Made by a program: the position numbers and the translations under genes. A DNA stretch of 64,000 bases from Climacteris rufus. Taxonomy: Eukaryota; Chordata; Aves; Passeriformes; Climacteridae. Under the pieces are notes generated by a model. That model did not search any database. It was not told the origin of the DNA and was given only the letters and a program-made list of their open reading frames with translations. Of this stretch, positions 58,912 through 64,000 are shown piece by piece (the first letter of the stretch is position 1; every line of letters begins with the position of its first letter). The stretch is from the NCBI GenBank assembly GCA_013398175.1, contig VZRZ01000460.1, positions 541,951 through 605,950 of the forward strand. The letters run 5' to 3'.

Positions 58912-59779
58912 TGTTACATATGGGCACAACAAATCATCTTAAAAGGTCCATGTGTTTTAGGTCTGTGCTCGTTTACATGAGGTATTTTTTCCTTTGTTTC
59001 TAGTTGGGAAGGGGAAGGGCGGAGCCCCAGGAGTAATTCTTTACAAAAAGAGCCAATCCTGTAGAGCTCCAAAGATTGACATATCCCAAACCCAATAGAT
59101 GGCTCAAGTTTTGTTTTTTTGCGATGACACATCTGGGAGAAGGCATTAAAATTGGCTGTTTCCCATCTGCCTATAGGAGAAACGGTGGGGCGGACTGGGC
59201 CGGGATAGAGAGAGCAAGAAATGTACTGGGCAAACGGAAGACTTAAACAGAGAAACAAACCCCTTGATGCTAAAGGCAGAAGAAGAGAAAGAAAAAAGAG
59301 CCTTTGCTTCTGACATTAGAGCAACTCATCCTTAAAATTATACCCCATGAACTCCTGGTCCACAAAGGGTCAGTTCTTGGGACAACTGCATTCCTTTGTG
59401 GGAGGGTTTTTACATGGTAGCAGATTGGGCGGGATGCTACCTCGTGCACACAGTAAAGAAAGTTACATTCCCTGCAAGAAAAGGCATTCCATAGTATAAC
59501 AAAGAGAATCTCCTCCCTGTGAGTATCCCTGTGTGTTTGGTAAAGAAATGGGAACTGTGGATGGGAAGGGAGAAAATGAAGGTACTTTATGCTTATTTTG
59601 TCACTTAAATATTTTTGCTAATTCTGTTAATAAAACTAGTTTATAGCTTTAAGCTAAGCCTGGTGTTTGCCTCAAAATACTTTTCTCTCAAATCCTTATT
59701 CTCAATCATAAACCTTCAGATAATTTTTTTTGTGAATTATTTTCAACCCACAACAAGGTCCAACTATTTTATTTCTACA
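58912..59779 (+). mobile_element. probable solo ERVK-like LTR, sense (copy L)
   Basis: LTR-like organisation with AATAAA at 59629-59634 (TCTGTTAATAAAACTAG) and a U5-like end. Two boundary readings exist. The wider one, TGTTACATATGGG to TTATTTCTACA, has a perfect 6-bp TSD GAGCAC (58906-58911 and 59780-59785), the ERVK length. The narrower one, TGTGTTTTAGG (58951) to AACCCACAACA (59755), has a perfect 7-bp repeat AGGTCCA, a length not usual for ERVs. I prefer the wider one. A CpG-bearing middle (59185-59230) and no internal proviral sequence were seen. Confidence 0.7.
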
Positions 59780-59785
59780 GAGCAC

Positions 59786-62700
59786 TTCAGCAGGACTTAA
59801 ACAGTACTATCCCTACATCTAAATATAAGAAAGAAATGAGGAAGCTATGATTTTAAAAATGATTTTGTATTCTCAGTTGTTGATTTATGGTTTATTTTCT
59901 TTCTAATTCTCTGTCTACTACAAAGAATTGCATGTAGCTATAGGATACCATATCCATCAGGAAATAAATAAAGGCTTTGAAGTGGCTTAGTGTACATCTG
60001 GGAGTAGTATAAGGCATGTAGGATATCAACAGCTACTGCACTTGGCACATGGCACCATGATTATCCACTTAAATAAGGCAGCAGGCTCAACCTGATAAAA
60101 TTCCTCCAGTGTTACCCTTGTATAGTACTGATTTGCCTGAAGTCTTGCTCTAGGGGGCATCTTTTTTGTCTTTTTGGGCTATATTATTTTGAGCTTGTCC
60201 TTTTGCATTTTTGTCATGCATTTCAGTGAGTGTACTGCTATCTGTATGGGACTTTGTTATGAAAGAACACTCTGCCCTGGATGGAATATGCTTGTACATG
60301 TAGGAAGGTGAGGAATCCCATTAGTGATGTGTATGTGAAATTCTTACATCAATCCAGCCACCGTTTTGGGTAATACTGGATAACAGAAATCCTTTGTTGT
60401 TGAAACATCAGGATTTCAGATTTTCTATGTTAAGAAGAATGCAACCTTATGACTGTCTCTTAAGATATCAGAGATATCAGTCCCATCTTTGATACCCAGG
60501 GCAATAATGATTATTTACTTCAACTAAATATGTCCTCATTAGTAATCTTCTCTTTGCCAGTTTCTGAATTTTCTTCAGCAACAAACTGAAGCCATGTGCA
60601 AGCTTTGTGTAAATGTAGCAACAAGGATTCTCCAGCTGGACCTTCATCAGTCTCATCACACTTAAAGTGACCAAGGCCATCGTAGTGTCTAAATTATCCT
60701 CAAGCATTTATTTCCACATTGTCTTGGTCTTTACATTCCCAGAGATGTTAAGGTGTAAACAGGCTTCACAGCAGAAGCACTGGAGAGAGCTTGAGCTAAT
60801 TGTTCTACAGAAAAGATTTTGGGATTTCAGTGGATCATGAGCTGTGGTCTTCTAACATTGCTAACAGCTAGACAATTCCATATTGAGGAATCTTAACAGC
60901 TTTTTAAAGGTAAACTTAGTAATTTTTATGTGTAAAACCCATAAGTCTTGCAGTGCAATACTTCTACACAGACTTCAGTTTATTCGGAAAAGTTACTTAG
61001 CTAAAATAATGCCGTTCTATTCAGTTAGCAAAAAATACAAATTAGTAATTGTAAACCTGTTTGTTTGTTTCTTTTTCTTTTTTTTTTGTTTTGAGAGAGA
61101 GAGATAATTCCAGCTATGTGTAATCAGGCAACTCAGTAAAGTTATTTTATTTTTATGCAGGAAAAAATAGAGACAGAATCCAGAATCACTAGTATAAAAA
61201 AGAATAAACTTAATTTATATAGTAAATATTGCCTCTTCTGAAAACCTACCTTGCAGTAAACACTATCTACTTTTAGACATCAAAGTCATTGTTAGGAAAC
61301 AAACCATTAGAAAGTTGTGTAAAAAAAAGTGATGGGTCTGGCCATAACAGTTTTGAGGTGAGCAATTGCAGTGATTTTGCTGCAATGTGTACCTATCAAA
61401 GAGGAAAGCCTCATTTTTTCAAGCACTACCTCAATAATATGATGTATTAAGGCTCACTTTATCTTCTCTTATTCACTAGACATTTTAGATGGGTCATTTC
61501 ATGATAAACTGGTCATAAAAGAAAGGAACATATGCAAGAAATGAGTGTCCTTTCTTTTTCTTGCTACCTCTTCATGGTATTACATATCTTATAGATTATT
61601 CTATTGCTGTACACAATGTGAACTTGAGAAAGGATGCCATCAATCCATATAAAAAAGTTTTTATCCTGATTCCCTGTAAATGTCAATTGCTGATCTTCCC
61701 CAATCCACAAGTGAGGAGTTACCTTGGCCATCACCTGGATACCATATGCACCATAAAATCCCCAAAGTTTAGCCAATCTATGGGAAATTAGATTTAATAT
61801 CTATTTTAAGGTATATACTTATGTATTTAGCTGATATCAAATGTTTGATTTTGTTTTTTGTTTTTCTTGCAAGCAGTGCCTGCATGTAGGAAAACTGTAT
61901 TTACTGTAATTTGTAAAAAACAAAATAATTAGCTAACATGGAACAAATGCATTATTATTCTAGTAGGCCTAACAGTTATTAATATAGTAGGATGAAAATT
62001 TATTTACTTAACTTGTTTTAAAAGCCAGGGTATCTAAAAAGATGTGGTTCAACTTTTTGTGTTGTTAATCAGGTTTGGGTTGGCCTAAGCTGAGATTCCT
62101 CCCTGGAATTTTGTATTTTTGAGTACCACAACTGATCATTCTTTAACTCTGTGCTTACGTGCTTATGTATTGAAATTTCACTAGGAGTCACAGTCTATTA
62201 AGGTATAGCATTGGGGTTACTGTATAGTAGGTAAGAACAAAGTCAGTCTCAAATGGAGAAACATGCCAGCTCCAGAAAGGTGATTTTGGAATATTTTCAT
62301 TACAACACAGTCAAAGGTAGCCTTAGACAGTATTGTATCCTGCTGCTTTTATCAGCTCCAAAAATAATACATCTCTACTAGTTTATTTGCCTTTCTGTCT
62401 GTCATGTCTCTCCCCCAGCTAAATAAACTGGGGCATGCTCTGTTTTTGGCCCCAATTACAAGTGCATGGCAGTGCTTCCACCAGAATGGGTACCTCCTTC
62501 AATTTCCCCTGAGGACAGGCTGGTCTCGCCTGCACTTGTAGAAACAAGAAATCCCTGCCTCATTCTTCCACACCTGAAAGTTATTTGGGAAGTAAATGTT
62601 TGTGAGGCTACAGGGAGGTGCCAACCATAAAATAGTATGGATAAGCCTGCTTCTCTAGAAACAGCCTGAGCACCCAGATCATTGGCTAGATCATTGGCTC

Positions 62701-62852
62701 TTCTGCTTACTCTGCTACAGTCCTGTCTCTCCAGTGGTATGAAAATTTGAGATTCAAACACATTTTCTATAAAAGAAACCATGGACCTGATTTCCAAGTT
62801 TTGAGTGGTGTTTTACATCCACTTTGCAATGTGGCGCATACAGGAACCAGTT
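59786..62852. other. 3 kb of non-coding DNA
   Basis: AT-rich, with a T-rich and (GA)n simple tract at about 61061-61105. No transposon or exon was recognised. A slightly GC-richer part at 62440-62850 is unassigned. Confidence 0.5.
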
Positions 62853-63068
62853 GATATGTGTGGAGAGCTGTGAGCCCTTGGCACAGGAGGTCTCTGTACT
62901 CCCTTGGAGAAGAGAGGCCTGGGGGCCAAAAGAATCTCCCCAGACATAAGTGACCTTCCTCAGACTCAGGGTGAGTCCAGGGTGAGCTCTGAACATGCCT
63001 TGTTTCTTTATGTTAATAGCCTCTACCCTGTTGGCTAATTGATTTCTACCCCACCCTCTACCTTCCCC

Positions 63069-63075
63069 ATAAAAA
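63069..63075 (+). promoter_or_regulatory. TATA box of LTR M
   Basis: ATAAAAA in a CCCCATAAAAAGCC context, 68 bp before the AATAAA at 63143. Confidence 0.7.
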
Positions 63076-63142
63076 GCCTCTGTTTCCACTGTTGAGGAGT
63101 GAGTGCTTGTTCCTAGCTGCCCCTTTGTAGGATGGCTGAACA

Positions 63143-63148
63143 ATAAAA
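63143..63148 (+). terminator. poly(A) signal of LTR M
   Basis: AATAAA in a GAACAATAAAAGC context, placed after the TATA box as in a retroviral LTR. Confidence 0.7.
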
Positions 63149-63385
63149 GCTACCAGTGGAACTCTCCTATGAGGCTCCTATCTCTCTGTTCCTGAGTTTG
63201 CCTTGGATGATTTCACAAGAGCTGGAATCACTTGTAGCTGAGAAATTGCTGCACGTCCTGAAATCACCGTTGTCTAGGAGGTTTCCCAGTGCCCCTGGAA
63301 AAGCTGTTCCTCTGCGGGGCCCGTTCTCTAGGAGGGTCGTGGCACACCCACACTAATTAGCATCAGACCCCCAGCGACAGATATG

Positions 63386-64000
63386 TACTACATTTATAAC
63401 ATTAAATTGTATTTGGTTTACATTTCTTCCTTCCATTGCTATCTTGTTACACATATTGATTACTTTGTGGGCCGTGAAAATTGAGTGTAATGTGTTAGTC
63501 AGAGACAAAAGGTGAACCAAAATTCTTTCAGACAAGTTAATAGTACTAGAAAGTGTGCATAGAAATGTTTTTAATTAATTGTTCATTTTAAAAGAGATAC
63601 AAAGTAACATTGCAAATGCTATGGAAGTATTTCAAGTACATTAGGCTATAATGACAACTCCTTTTAATACTAGACCTATTGAAATTAATCTGTCAGCTAA
63701 AACTTAGTAATTTTAATAGAGGCATGACAAAGTCGTTATCACCAGAAGGATATAATAAAATATGCATTCACTGTAGTCTATACTGAGTCTTTATGCAAGA
63801 AAAAATCTGAAATGACTATAGAAAGTTTTGACTAAGAACTGCCAGATTTGATCTACAGGAAGCAATAACTTTCAGTGAGTAACACAAACTTCAGCTTGTG
63901 ACTTGAAAATATATTTACATATGTTTTGATTACTTTATAGGTATGTGTGGGTGTACAGCAGTGGATCTTGGAAACAGCAGGCAAATAGAGACAGATTAGA
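63386..64000. other. non-coding DNA, no recognised feature
   Basis: AT-rich sequence to the end of the window, with no gene or repeat recognised. Confidence 0.55.

Larger units (their letters stand above)
62859..63379 (+). mobile_element. solo ERVK-like LTR, sense (copy M), precise TSD
   Basis: Starts TGTGGAGAGCTGTGAGCCC and ends CCCCAGCGACA. A perfect 6-bp TSD, GATATG, is at 62853-62858 and 63380-63385, as made by ERVK/alpha-beta retrovirus-type integrases. An ATAAAAA box (63069-63075) and AATAAA (63143-63148) set the order U3, R, U5, with a long U5 of about 230 bp. Length is 521 bp. No internal sequence is present, so it is a solo LTR left by recombination. The open frames crossing it are incidental. 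Confidence 0.9.

Overview
The window reads as non-coding DNA from a bird genome. Two things support this: many 5'-truncated CR1 LINE fragments carrying the ATTCTATGA-type 3' tail, and a dense set of solo retroviral LTRs of the kinds abundant in neoavian (for example passerine) genomes. That family assignment rests on general knowledge of avian repeats, not on a database search. I found no convincing protein-coding exon, tRNA, rRNA, or retroviral gag, pol or env sequence. The long open frames are reverse-strand shadows of CR1, frames running through simple repeats, or frames spanning runs of N.

Layout. 0.5-3.3 kb: an antisense CR1 with an (AGAGC)n expansion, then an LTR. 3.3-10.3 kb: unremarkable AT-rich DNA. 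10.3-16.3 kb: three LTRs, a short CR1 tail, a near-palindrome, and a ~200 bp purine tract with a small gap. 18.5-23.2 kb: two antisense LTRs flanking a sense CR1 reverse-transcriptase remnant. 23.2-38.1 kb: a repeat-poor stretch with one CR1 tail. 38.1-41.2 kb: an LTR fragment holding a GC-rich 30-bp minisatellite that runs into a 549-N gap, then the best sense CR1 and an (AAT)n tract. 45.8-46.9 kb: a head-to-head CR1 pair. 48.9-50.2 kb: a nested LTR-in-LTR. 51.5-52.5 kb: a second head-to-head CR1 pair. 56.1-57.7 kb: a second nested LTR-in-LTR. 57.8-63.4 kb: a CR1 tail and two more LTRs.

Target-site duplications (TSDs) give several element boundaries at base resolution: GTTAA around 21818-23175, GGTGG around 48928-50213, CTCAT around 49019-49693, GGAG around 56371-56863, and GATATG around 62859-63379. 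The lengths 4, 5 and 6 bp fit class I, ERVL-like and ERVK-like integration respectively. All the complete LTRs look solo.

No working biological system is visible. The interest lies in the nested insertion history, an apparent LTR promoter-region swap, repeats born inside transposons, and a few non-repetitive segments that could be conserved regulatory DNA.
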